Source: Lamellibrachia columna (Eukaryota; Annelida; Polychaeta; Sabellida; Siboglinidae). From it: DNA of 64,000 bases. Each line of letters begins with the position of its first letter. Positions within the stretch are counted from its first letter, which is position 1. A program made the position numbers and the translations under genes. This document shows positions 24,112-36,000 of the stretch, one piece after another. Location: assembly GCA_963662155.1 (NCBI GenBank), contig OY759270.1:55588874-55652873 (forward strand), read 5' to 3'. The notes beneath the pieces were generated by a model. That model did no database searches and had not been told where the DNA came from. It worked only from the letters and a program-made list of their open reading frames with translations.

Positions 24112-25868
24112 CTGCCTACGAGCTGTAGTTACCTACGAGCTGTAGTGACCTACGAGCTGTAGTGACCTACGAGCTGTAGTGACCTACGAGCTGTAGTTAC
24201 CTACGAGCTGTGGTTACCTACGAGCAGTGGTTACCTACGAGCAGTGGTTACCTACGAGCTGTAGTTACCTACGAGCTGTAGTGACCTACGAGCTGTGGTT
24301 ACCTACGAGCTGTGGTTACCTACGAGCAGTGGTTACCTACGAGCAGTGGTTACCTACGAGCTGTAGTTACCTACGAGCTGTAGTGACCTACGAGCTGTAG
24401 TGACCTACGAGCTGTAGTGACCTACGAGCTGTAGTTACCTACGAGCTGTGGTTACCTACAAGCAGTGGTTACCTACGAGCAGTGGTTACCTACGAGCTGT
24501 AGTTACCTACGAGCTGTAGTGACCTACGAGCTGTGGTTACCTACGAGCAGTGGTTACCTACGAGCAGTGGTTACCTACGAGCTGTAGTTACCAACGAGCT
24601 GTAGTGACCTACGAGCTGTAGTGACCTACGAGCTGTAGTGACCTACGAGCTGTAGTGACCTACGAGCTGTAGTGACCTACGAGCTGTAGTTACCTACGAG
24701 CTGTAGTGACCTACGAGCTGTAGTTACCTACGAGCTGTAGTTACCTACGAGCAGTGGTTACCTACGAGCAGTGGTTACCTACGAGCAGTGGTTACCTACG
24801 AGCTGTGGTTACCTACGAGCTGTAGTTACCTACGAGCTGTAGTGACCTACGAGCTGTAGTGACCTACGAGATGTAGTGACCTATGAGCTGTAGTTACCTA
24901 CGAGCTGTAGTGACCTACGAGCTGTAGTTACCTACGAGCTGTAGTGACCTACGAGCTGTAGTTACCTACGAGCTGTAGTTACCTACGAGCTGTAGTGACC
25001 TACGAGCTGTAGTGACCTACGAGCTGTAGTGACCTACGAGCTGTGGTTACCTACGAGCTGTGGTTACCTACGAGCAGTGGTTACCTACGAGCAGTGGTTA
25101 CCTACGAGCTGTAGTTACCTACGAGCTGTAGTGACCTACGAGCTGTGGTTACCTACGAGCTGTGGTTACCTACGAGCAGTGGTTACCTACGAGCAGTGGT
25201 TACCTACGAGCTGTAGTTACCTACGAGCTGTAGTGACCTACGAGCTGTGGTTACCTACGAGCAGTGGTTACCTACGAGCAGTGGTTACCTACGAGCTGTA
25301 GTTACCGACGAGCTGTAGTGACCTACGAGCTGTAGTGACCTACGAGCTGTAGTGACCTACGAGCTGTAGTGACCTACGAGCTGTAGTGACCTACGAGCTG
25401 TAGTGACCTACGAGCTGTAGTTACCTACGAGCTGTAGTTACCTACGAGCTGTAGTTACCTACGAGCTGTAGTTACCTACGAGCTGTAGTTACCTACGAGC
25501 TGTAGTGACCTACGAGCTGTAGTTACCTACGAGCTGTAGTTACCTACGAGCTGTAGTTACCTACGAGCTGTAGTTACCTACGAGCTGTAGTTACCTACGA
25601 GCTGTAGTTACCTACGAGCTGTAGTTACCTACGAGCTGTAGTGACCTACGAGCTGTAGTTACCTACGAGCTGTAGTTACCTACGAGCTGTAGTTACCTAC
25701 GAGCTGTAGTTACCTACGAGCTGTAGTGACCTACGAGCTGTAGTTACCTACGAGCTGTAGTTACCTACGAGCTGTAGTGACCTACGAGCTGTAGTTACCT
25801 ACGAGCTGTAGTTACCTACGAGCAGTGGTTACCTATGAGTTGTAGTTACCTACAAGCTGTAGTGACCT
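24112..25868. repeat. 17-bp satellite array, about 103 copies
   Basis: Units GAGCTGTAGTTACCTAC, GAGCTGTAGTGACCTAC and GAGCAGTGGTTACCTAC are mixed, and the order of variants repeats in blocks (for example the 24,240-24,370 order again at 24,480-24,600 and 25,030-25,300). The right third is nearly uniform TAGTTACC. Confidence 0.97.
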
Positions 25869-26490
25869 GAATCTGTCTTGTGAGGCTTCATTTGAGTTAT
25901 CAGCCTATTTCTCATAATATCAAAAATAGGTCCATATTCATAGACACATAACGATCATTTGAACCCAAACCTAACTAAAACACAATTTGGCTGTTGACAT
26001 GTTAGAATATTATATAGTTGAAACTACCCAACATGATTTTAACCAAGCTGGTTTTATGATAAATACGGCACACGTTGAACTTCTGCATTGTAGTGTTTTG
26101 AACCTAGTTTGAAGACATTATGCGTGTGTGCTGGCAGTGAACGTGGTCACTGCCAGGGTGAACGTCGTCCTCGCTGGCACTGAACGTGGTCACTGCCAGG
26201 GTGAACGTCGTCCTCGCTAGCACGGAACGTGGTCACTGTCCCAGATATGATTTAACATTTTAAAAATGACAAGCCAGCGTAGCCGAGAGCGACCCAAATT
26301 GATTTTAATTTAAATCAAATAAACTACGTTTCGCCGATGTACAAGGGTAATCGCGTACAAGGGTAATTGCGCGTAACAAACCATGAATTGAATTATTGTG
26401 GTTTATTAAAAAATTCACATGTCACATAAATTCTTTAAAAAACATCAACATCTACCTTGTTTTTGCTTAAATACTACTAATGCAATGTAA
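25869..26490. other. AT-rich stretch downstream of PPIL4, with a 45-bp duplication
   Basis: Bases about 26,136-26,230 hold two copies of a unit around CACTGCCAGGGTGAACGTCG. Nothing else is recognised before the PPIL4 3' end. Confidence 0.55.
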
Positions 26491-26506
26491 AACAATGTTG
26501 ATTTGT

Positions 26507-26512
26507 TTTATT
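26507..26512 (-). terminator. Candidate poly(A) signal of PPIL4
   Basis: AATAAA on the minus strand, about 210 bases after the PPIL4 stop codon, in an AT-rich 3' UTR. It is the first canonical hexamer I see there. Confidence 0.5.
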
Positions 26513-26723
26513 TTTTAGCGGCAAACAAACATTATAATAATCGGGCACGTGGCCGAAACCTATAATATAATTATAACGTTCAGTTTAACCGTGTACTAAA
26601 AATGTTGACATATTCTTCTGTTCATTAAGTGTTATAAGATAAACATACATTTTATGGACGCACGCACGCATATATATACTAACGATTGTCTCATTTTCAA
26701 CATGATCCATCTCAACATCTGGA

Positions 26724-27050
26724 TCAATGTGATACGTCCCGTGATCTGTGTCGATGTGATTTGTCACGTGATCTGTGTTGATGAGATCGATCTCTTGTCT
26801 TATCGCTGCGAGATGTTTCCTTGTTTGTTCTGTCCCTTGACCTGTCTCTGCGTAGTTCTTCTCTTGACCACCCTTTATGTGACGTCTCTCCCGATGCCTC
26901 TTTATTTGATCTATGTCTGGATTCGTCTATGTGAGGCCGTGATCTCTTGAAGTCGTCTGTGTGAGGCCTTGATCTCTTGAAGTCATCTGTTGGGGGTCGG
27001 GATCTCTTGGAATGGCCTGACTTTTCCTTTCTGTCGGAACGATGCTTCTT
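26724..27050 (-). CDS. PPIL4: PPIL4 last exon, RS/RD-rich C-terminus
   Basis: 108 codons from AAG at 27050 to TGA at 26724-26726: [20 protein letters not shown], three related [14 protein letters not shown] repeats, then alternating R-S/R-D blocks ([20 protein letters not shown]...HRSRDVSH). The acceptor is TTTTTAG. This tail composition suits a nuclear, spliceosome-linked protein. It is separated from the previous exon by a 9.8-kb intron full of mobile elements. Confidence 0.88.
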   Translation of the reverse strand, partial: KKHRSDRKEKSGHSKRSRPPTDDFKRSRPHTDDFKRSRPHIDESRHRSNKEASGETSHKGWSREELRRDRSRDRTNKETSRSDKTRDRSHQHRSRDKSHRHRSRDVSH

Positions 27051-30000
27051 CTAAAAACAGGAACAAACTTAAATTGACACTAATGTTTTGTAACAAATTA
27101 TTACCGTATTCGACCAAATAAGCTTACAGTAGGCTTGAAAAAAGGCCATGGAAAAATGTCAAGGAATAGGAATATGTCCTTATAAGCGCAAATTTTATTT
27201 TTCTCTGGACAATAAGGTAACTGTTTAACACTAGTGGTGTCATTTGGTGACTAGCGTAGAACACCTGAAAAGTGGTGCCAAATGTTTAACACCATATGGT
27301 GACACTTTTCGGTTGTTCCACACTAGTCAAATTACAATAATTATGGATCCTGCTGATTATAAAAGGGGGTGTACGCTAATTAGGGAATGCTCGTTTATTA
27401 GGTAGAATACGGTAATTATAAGACCATATTGTAGCATTTCTGCTATTTTTTATATCAGAATACTATTTCCTGTTTCTTTATTTATTAGTTAAACGTTTCG
27501 AGAATGAATGAATGTATCGGCCCAAGCATGCCCGTGTCCGTATCTACGGCCACAGTCGGGCTTGAGCAAACAAATTACATAATATTGGTTGGCTCCACCA
27601 AAGGCCGATGCATTCATTCATACTTGAAACGTTTAACTAATGAATAAAGAAACAGTAAATAGTCCAAGAGTCCAACAAAGATAGCCGAGGTCCTACTAAA
27701 AATATGTAATGCAGCATGGCACCAGGAAATGTTACAAATAGATTGGTGCAGAAGTATGATCACCCAATACACAATAATATATATATATATATATTAAGCT
27801 TATGTCGATATATAGGGTTGTGTATATATATATATATAAAACTACAAGTAACAAAATGCATCAATATACGCACGTCTTGTACTAAATTCATACAATTGAC
27901 TAACGAAATGAACTAGCCAACGACAACGTTGTCACGTAGCCCCCGGGGGGGGTACTGCCATACCAAAGCGGTGGGGGTGTGCTGCCAGAGCCCCATGGAG
28001 CACATGGAGAGAGAGAGAAATCAAAAAATTAATGGTCACCAAGAGAGAATTATTGAACAATTTATCTAATAACTATAAGTGTAAGGTAAGGCCGGGCGGA
28101 ACGTTTTCATTGGGAAATTAACTCTTCGATGAAAGAGAGAATTATCAGGTTTAATCGGGGCACAAAGAGAGAAAACTAAAAAAAATTCTTTGGACAGAGA
28201 AAGAGAAAAATGGCCAAAAACATGGGCATTTGCGCGGCACATACAATCGTAACGATCGTTTGTGAAGAATGAAGCTGTTTACATCACAACCTCCACATTC
28301 GACCGAGATTTGTAGATTGTTTTGTATTTTGTTTCTCACCGCATGCTTTTGTAACGCAAGCAGCCACTGCCGTAATCCCACAATGCAGTCGGAGACAGCA
28401 GCGACAACACATTGCATTAATCAGGTCACATTTAATGCGACTTGACGCGGATCCCCTGTGCGTTCACACTACGTTTTGAACCGGAGTAAAACTAAACTGG
28501 TGCGAAACCGCCTCAAGGAGATGGATTAGTTGAAAAGGTTTTAAATCTTTGATCCGGTTTAGATTTCGCCTGTGTAAACGCTCAGTGGAAGACGGTACGC
28601 TCGCTGCTCGACGACAGCGAACGGCCCGCTCTTCTACTGCAGATGGTGCGCTCGTTGACGGGGGAAGGCCCGCTCTTCAGCTACAGGGGTAGGACCACAG
28701 TTGACCTTCCTGTATACTGTTTCACATGAATGTAGGGTGTATTAAATTGTGATATGTGAATTTTAATAATTCATACCGTGTGACATAAGTGCAACTGAGC
28801 AGGCATATTCACAGCTTTCTTTGTAGAAGCTATTGGCTCCAAAACAGTGCATTTTTGAGAGTTTAACAGGCGGAGGGATTTATGGGAGATTTTCTGCTAT
28901 GGGCCATGTGGGCGCAAGAATGTGGTCACGTTTTCTTATAATCAGACAAAACGTTAACATGGTCACCAATGCAATTTTGTACTGTGGTCTGTCCCCTGCA
29001 GACTGTACGCTTCTCGGCAGTGGGCGACCCGTTCTTCGATGGTGACTGTACGCTCTTCAGCTGCGGACGAAACGTGCTTCGACTGCAGACGGCACGCACG
29101 ACTGCCGAAGTGCGACGTCAAACGGCGACAACCCTCCGTTCACGACGACCGGGAAATCATCTCCGTATCAAGTGTAAAGGTGACCGGTAATAGGGACGCG
29201 CCGCCACACAAAATGGAGACTCGACTGTGAGGGTGTTTAGGCATTACATGTCTCAAAATCAAATTTTTTATTTTTTAGGCATGTATCTGCCCCAGATGTA
29301 ATTAGGATGTTGTTTAGGCATTAGACGCCTTATAATCAACTGTGTAGCTGTGGACACAGGGAAGCGGTGGTAGGATGTTAGATAAGCCTACACGCCTATG
29401 CTATGAAGATATTAGTTCATTACCAGTTGCTGATGCTAAATTTCAGGGGGCTAAATCTGACTATTTAGGTCCGTTAGTTGTAACTCCAGAATTGGTAGCT
29501 AAGAAAATAAAGGCAATGAAGGATAACAAATCACCGGGAGTGAATGGGATTCCTCCAAAATTACTAATGGAAACAGTAGAACAAATCAGTATACCACTTG
29601 CAAGAGTATTCAACTTGTCATTAAAAGAGGGAGTTGTTCCGTTTAAATGGAAAGAAGCAAACATCATACCATTATTTAAAAAGGGTTCGAGAAATAAGTC
29701 AGAGAATTACAAACCAGTGAGTTTAACGTCAGTTATTTGTAAATTATTAGAAAGGTTAATTAAAGACCATATGGTGGACTTCCTCGTTAAGCATAAATTA
29801 TTAAATTCATCTCAACATGGATTCCTTAAAGCGAGGTCATGCTTAACAAATATGTTATGTTTTTTGGAAGAAATCACTAAGTGGATAGACGTGGGATCGC
29901 CAGTAGATATTATCTACTTAGATTTTCAGAAAGCTTTTGACAAAGTGCCACATCAAAGATTACTACTTAAATTAAAAGCCCATGGTATCGGGGATAGCAT

Positions 30001-33000
30001 AACTGACTGGATAGAACAATGGCTGGCTGACAGAAGACAACGAGTTGTAGTAGATGGAGAAGTTTCAAATTAGAAATCGGTTTTGAGTGGGGTACCTCAA
30101 GGATTAGTATTAGGACCTATATTATTCTTAATTTATATCAATGACTTGGACGACAGTATAACAAGTAACATACTCAAATTTGCGGATGACACAATACTGT
30201 TTAGAAATGTTAATACTGATGGTGATAAACAACATTTACAAATTGCTTTAGACAGATTAGTGAAATGGTCTGAGAAATGGCAGATGCTGTTCAATTTTGG
30301 GAAATGTAAATGCCTACATACAGGACATGGGAACTAGAATGTAAACTATAAAATGGGAGATACTGCTCTGGGTACTACTGTAAAAGAAAAGGACTTAGGA
30401 GTTACAATAAGCGCTGATATGAAAGTTTCAGAGCAGTGTGGTATTGCAGCTTCAAAGGGTAATCTAATTCTTGGATTGATTAGAAGAAACATAACATACA
30501 AGGGAAAAAAGTTAATTATACCTCTTTATAAAGCAATAGTTAGACCTCATTTAGAATACTGTATACAAGCATGGAGACCATATCGTAAGAAGGATATAGA
30601 TACGCTTGAACGCATACAAAGGAGAGCAACTAAAATGATTCCAGAACTTAGAGACCTTAGTTATGAAGAACGCCTGAAAGAATGTGGTTTAACAACTCTA
30701 GAGACAAGGAGGTTAAGAGGAGATCAGATTGAAGTTTTTAAGATATTGAATGGGTATGAAAATATTGATAGAAATATGTTTTTCTCACTCAAGAAGGATA
30801 GCAGAACTAGAGGACATGAGGTAAAATTAGTAAAGGATCAATGTAGATTGGACATCAGGAAGCACTCGTTCTCACAGAGGACAATAAATGAATGGAACAA
30901 ATTGTCTACAGATTGTGTAACTGCTAGCAGCGTGAATATGTTTAAAAACAAGGTTGACACATATCTCAGGAGGGCGGGTTATAAGTAGATGAACATTGTT
31001 GGACTCTCGATAAGCCAATGGCTTCCTTGTCCACTTGCCATCTGGGCCTTTGGCTTGGATGGCAAATCTTGTTAAATCTATGTGGTAGATCTCCCTGTGT
31101 GAGTATAGGTGAGATCTGTGAAATTGTAAATGCATTTGCATTGGAATGCGTACCTTAAAACTGCTTCATCAACTGACTTAGCCTATCGCAAATTAAGTGT
31201 CCAAATATGTAGTGTGTGAATATTTTCATCCAGTTGATTAAAAAAAAATGCCTATTAATATTTTTCTTCAAATCTTTGAAAGAATTTACTTTAGTCATTA
31301 GATCTGGTAAGGATCAAAATAGTGGATATCCAAAATAGTAAACATGGTGTGGGTCAATGCTGATCATGGGCGTGACCTCTATCCTCTCGCCAATCACAAG
31401 ACAAAGTAAAAAAACATTACCAAGGAAGAAAGTCGTGATTTTTCAGCATTTTGATTTTCACTTAAGTTAATGCTTGAACAAGCATTAACTAATGTAATAG
31501 TTTGTCTGATTTCACAAAAAACTACATAAAAAAGTTGCACAAATGAGCTTGTGTGTTGCAGTGGATACTAAGATCGAATTGATTAAGCACCTTTAAACAT
31601 TTGCATGCGACCCACAAACATTTGATTTGTCAAATGCGCAATCAAATGCATGCGTAATAACTATTACTGTTAGATTCACTTTCACAAGTTCACAATATAC
31701 CATTGAAAAAAGTGCTCTGTAAGTCGATGGTCAACTGGTCAATGGCTGAGCTGTTATTCAACATGAAAAGACCAACTGGTCTATAAGTTGATGGCTTCAG
31801 AGATTACCTGCTCAATGAAACAACGCAGACAAATGACTTTGGGTGGGTTGTGGTGGCACTGTACGGTGGGTTGTGGTGGCACTGTAGGGTGGGTTGTGTT
31901 GGCACTGTAGGGTGGGTTGTGGTGGCACTGTAGGGTGGGTTGTGGTGGCACTGTAGGGTGGGTTGTGTTGGCACTGTAGGGTGGGTTGTGTTGGCACTGT
32001 AGGGTGGGTTGTGGTGGCACTGTAGGGTGGGTTGTGGTGGCACTGTAGGGTGGGTTGTGGTGGCACTGTAGGGTGGGTTGTGGTGGCACTGTAGGGTGGG
32101 TTGTGGTGGCACTGTAGGGTGGGTTGTGTTGGCACTGTAGGGTGGGTTGTGGTGGCAGTGTAGGGTGGGTTGTGGTGGCACTGTAGGGTGGGTTGTGTTG
32201 GCACTGTAGGGTGGGTTGTGGTGGCACTGTAGGGTGGGTTGTGGTGGCACTGTAGGGTGGGTTGTGGTGGCAATGTAGGGTGGGTTGTGGTGGCACTGTA
32301 GGGTGGGTTGTGGTGGCACTGTAGGGTGGGTTGTGGTGGCACTGTAGGGTGGGTTGTGGTGGCACTGTAGGGTGGGTTGTGGTGGCACTGTAGGGTGGGT
32401 TGTGGTGGCACTGTAGGGTGGGTTGTGGTGGCACTGTAGGGTGGGTTGTGTTGGCACGGTAGGGTGGGTTATGGTGGCACCGTAGGGTGGGTTGTTGTGG
32501 CACTGTAGGGTGGGTTGTGGTGGCACCGTAGGGTGGGTTGTGGTGGCACTGTAGGGTGGGTTGTGGTGGCACTGTAGGGTGGGTTGTGGTGGCACTGTAG
32601 GGTGGGTTGTGGTGGCGCTGTAGGGTGGGTTGTGGTGGCAGCTCATTGGGGGAGTAAACATTAGCAATGCCAGCCCTAAATATTTACAGTGTGGGAGAGT
32701 AATTAGTGGTAGCTGTAATTATCCACAAGGTTATCATCCCAGTGACCCCACCAGTGGACAGTCTATTGTCTTGGGTTCCCCTTCCATTCTGGTCTACCTG
32801 AATGATTAACCTTTCATTCCCTGCCATAGTTCTCAGTTAACTGTCAATTGTCTATTCCTCCCCCCATTTCTACCACCTCTGCAGGCCTGGAACTGTGTGA
32901 CTCAAGTGTATGACTCTACAGACATGTTCATGTTGTGGGACTGGTATGTAGTGGAACTTAGTGGTTACAATAATGTACTACTGTATTTATTGAAACTAGA

Positions 33001-36000
33001 GGACTTGGACTTTGCCGACGACATAGCACTCATGTCATCATGCTACACACACATGCAAACAAAGACAAGACAACTGAATCAATTTGCAGCAAGGACAGGA
33101 CTAAGAATAAATAAAAAGAAAACTCAAATATTGAGGATAAATAGCAAGTGCGAAAACAGAATACTAATCGATGATCAAGAGCTAAAGGAAGTGGACAAGT
33201 ATAACTCCCTGGGTGCTAATGTCTGAAAGCAAGGAGGAGGCAGCGATGACATTGTTAACAGAATTCGTAAAGCTAGGGTATCCTTCATGAAACTAAAGCA
33301 AATATGGAGTTCAAATATATACACATTGAGATCTAAATTGAGGCTTTTTAACACACTTGTTAAACCAGTGTTGTTGTATGGAAGTGAAACATGGAAAATA
33401 AACGAAGGAGACAACAGAAAGTTAGATATATTTTTTTTCAAGTTCTTAAGACGAATCCTACAAATTCGATAGCCATACGTTGTATCAAATCGAGATATTC
33501 TCGCAAAAACTAAATTGAAGACAATCAGCAGTGAGGTCAAGTTAAGAAGATGGAAGAGGGTAGGACATATCCTACGAATGGACAAGAACAGCAAATGTGA
33601 GACGGCATTGACCTGGATGCTTGAAGGTAGAAGAAAGGTTGGTCGACCAAAGACAACGTGGCGATCAACTATTGAAAATGAAAGACGCATACTGGGGTGG
33701 AACAGCTGGAACGAAGCCAGACGTGTAGCAGCTGACAGAGCGAGCTGGAGAAGATGAACTTTGGCCTTATGGGCCACTGGGCCCGAAGAGGATAGGTGAG
33801 GTGAGGTATTTATTGAATAAATTAATAATGTTCTTGTATACATTACGTTCTTTTTTCTTCCAAATAAAACAAAATGTTAATATAAAGCCAAAACATTTGA
33901 AATTAATTCAAATGCATTTGCAAATGTGTAACCAAAACATTTGCATGTGACCCCAAAACATTTGCATATGAATGCCTTCCTGGAAAATGGCATTTGCATC
34001 AAGTGAAACATTTGCATTCAAATGCATTCACATGCATTTGGTAACAAGCCTGGTGTGTGTTAGGATTATATATTAGTAGAAGCTTCTACAATTAAACTGG
34101 GTGATTAACGCTGGTCTGATTGTCAGAGGAGTGGAAGATTAGATTATATTACATAGACACAGGAGTCTACTTGTTTCCTTGTAAATTACTTAGTAACTAT
34201 TTATTTTCTTTCACTTGTCTTGTTCACTTGTGCAATCACCACTGACGAGTGTTGAATTAATGGGGCATCCCAACTAGACTCGAGCCAAGTGCAACGAAAA
34301 CTAAACTTTTAGAACATTTATATGAAAACATTTGTTGATGAACATCCACGTATATGGTAGTCTACAGCTGCAGCATCACACTGAGAATGACACATTCACA
34401 GAGATTGATGCAACATCCACGTAGATGGTAGTCTACAGCTGCAGCATCACACCGAGAATGACACATTCACAGAGATTGATGCAACATCCACGTAGATGGT
34501 AGTCTACAGCTGCAGCATCACACTGAGAATGACACATTCACAGAGATTGATGCAACATCCACGTAGATGGTAGTCTACAGCTGCAGCATCACACTGAGAA
34601 CGACACATTCACAGAGATTGATGCAACATCCACGTAGGTGGTAGTCTACAGCTGCAGCATCACACCGAGAATGACACATTCACAGAGATTGATGCAACAT
34701 CCACGAATAGAAGGGTGACATCCACGAATGGAAGGGTGACATCCACGAATTATTTAACAAGATTCAACAAGATTGCCATCCAAGGCAAAGGCCCAGATGG
34801 CAAATGGACAAGGAAGCCATTGGCTTATGGGGAGTCAAAAATGTTGTCATCTCTGTGTAACCTGCCCTCCTGAGATATGTGTCAACCTTATTCACGTTGG
34901 AATGGAAGGGTGACATTCATGAATGGAAGGGTGACATCCACAAATGGAAGGGTGACATCCATGAATGGAAGGTGACATTCTTCACAATCATCCAAAATAC
35001 ACTCAATAATAAATAAATTATCACTGCCGACAGTCAAATAAAATTGATATGTAGAAACTACGGATGGTAGGCCAACTAAAATAATTCAAGGTCCGAGCCT
35101 TTTCCGTACAACTGGAGATTGCCATGGCAGTTCCGTCATTATGGTACTGCCATCTCCCGGTTATTTGGTGGACTACAAGTATACTAAAGGAAGTATATTT
35201 TTGACACCTCACAGGTGGGAGAGTTCTAATTTGCTGCTGTTTAACTTCCAATAGTGTTTAAATCAGTAGATCCAATGTTTTAAATGTACAAAGTCTGACA
35301 AATTTTATCGTAAAATCATGTTACACAGCATAGACTATATATATATATATATATTCTTGATCCTAGACCACACAAATATGTTTTAATGAACTATTTTTAA
35401 TATGAACGAACATCATGTTCACATTAAATACCTTAAAACGTCTTCCTCAACTGATTTAGCCTATCACAAATCCAGATCATTGGTGTCCAGATATGTAGCG
35501 TGTGAATAGTTTATGTAACATCCGCAATTTAATAAAAAATGCCTATTTAAAAAAAAATCATCGAAAGAATTGACTTTAGTTGGTAGATCTGGTAAGGATC
35601 AAAATAGCGGATACCGAAAATGGTAAACACTGTGTGGGTCAATGCTGATCATGGGCGTGACCCCCATCCTCTTGCCGATCACATGACAAAGTTAAAAAAA
35701 TTCACCAAGGAAGAAAATCATGATTTTCAGCATTTCAGTTTTCACTTCAGTTATTGCTTGAACAAGCATTAACTAACTTAATAGTCTGTCTGATGATTTC
35801 ACAAAAAAACTACATATAAAAGTTGCACAAACGAGCTAGTATGTGGCAGTGGATTCTAGGTAGGTTTGGTTTTTCGTAAAAATTTATCTGAACTGAGAGT
35901 AGCAAAAAAATCGAATTGATTAAGCACCTTTAACTTACAAGACTTATTAAATACATACGCCATATTGACCCGTCACTATTGGCCTGAGTGCTGCTGTATT

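Noticed and set aside
31781..32667. Minus-strand Pro/His/Thr-rich proteins of 199-287 codons
   Set aside because: Read-through of the 23-bp minisatellite in three frames, with no coding context on either side.
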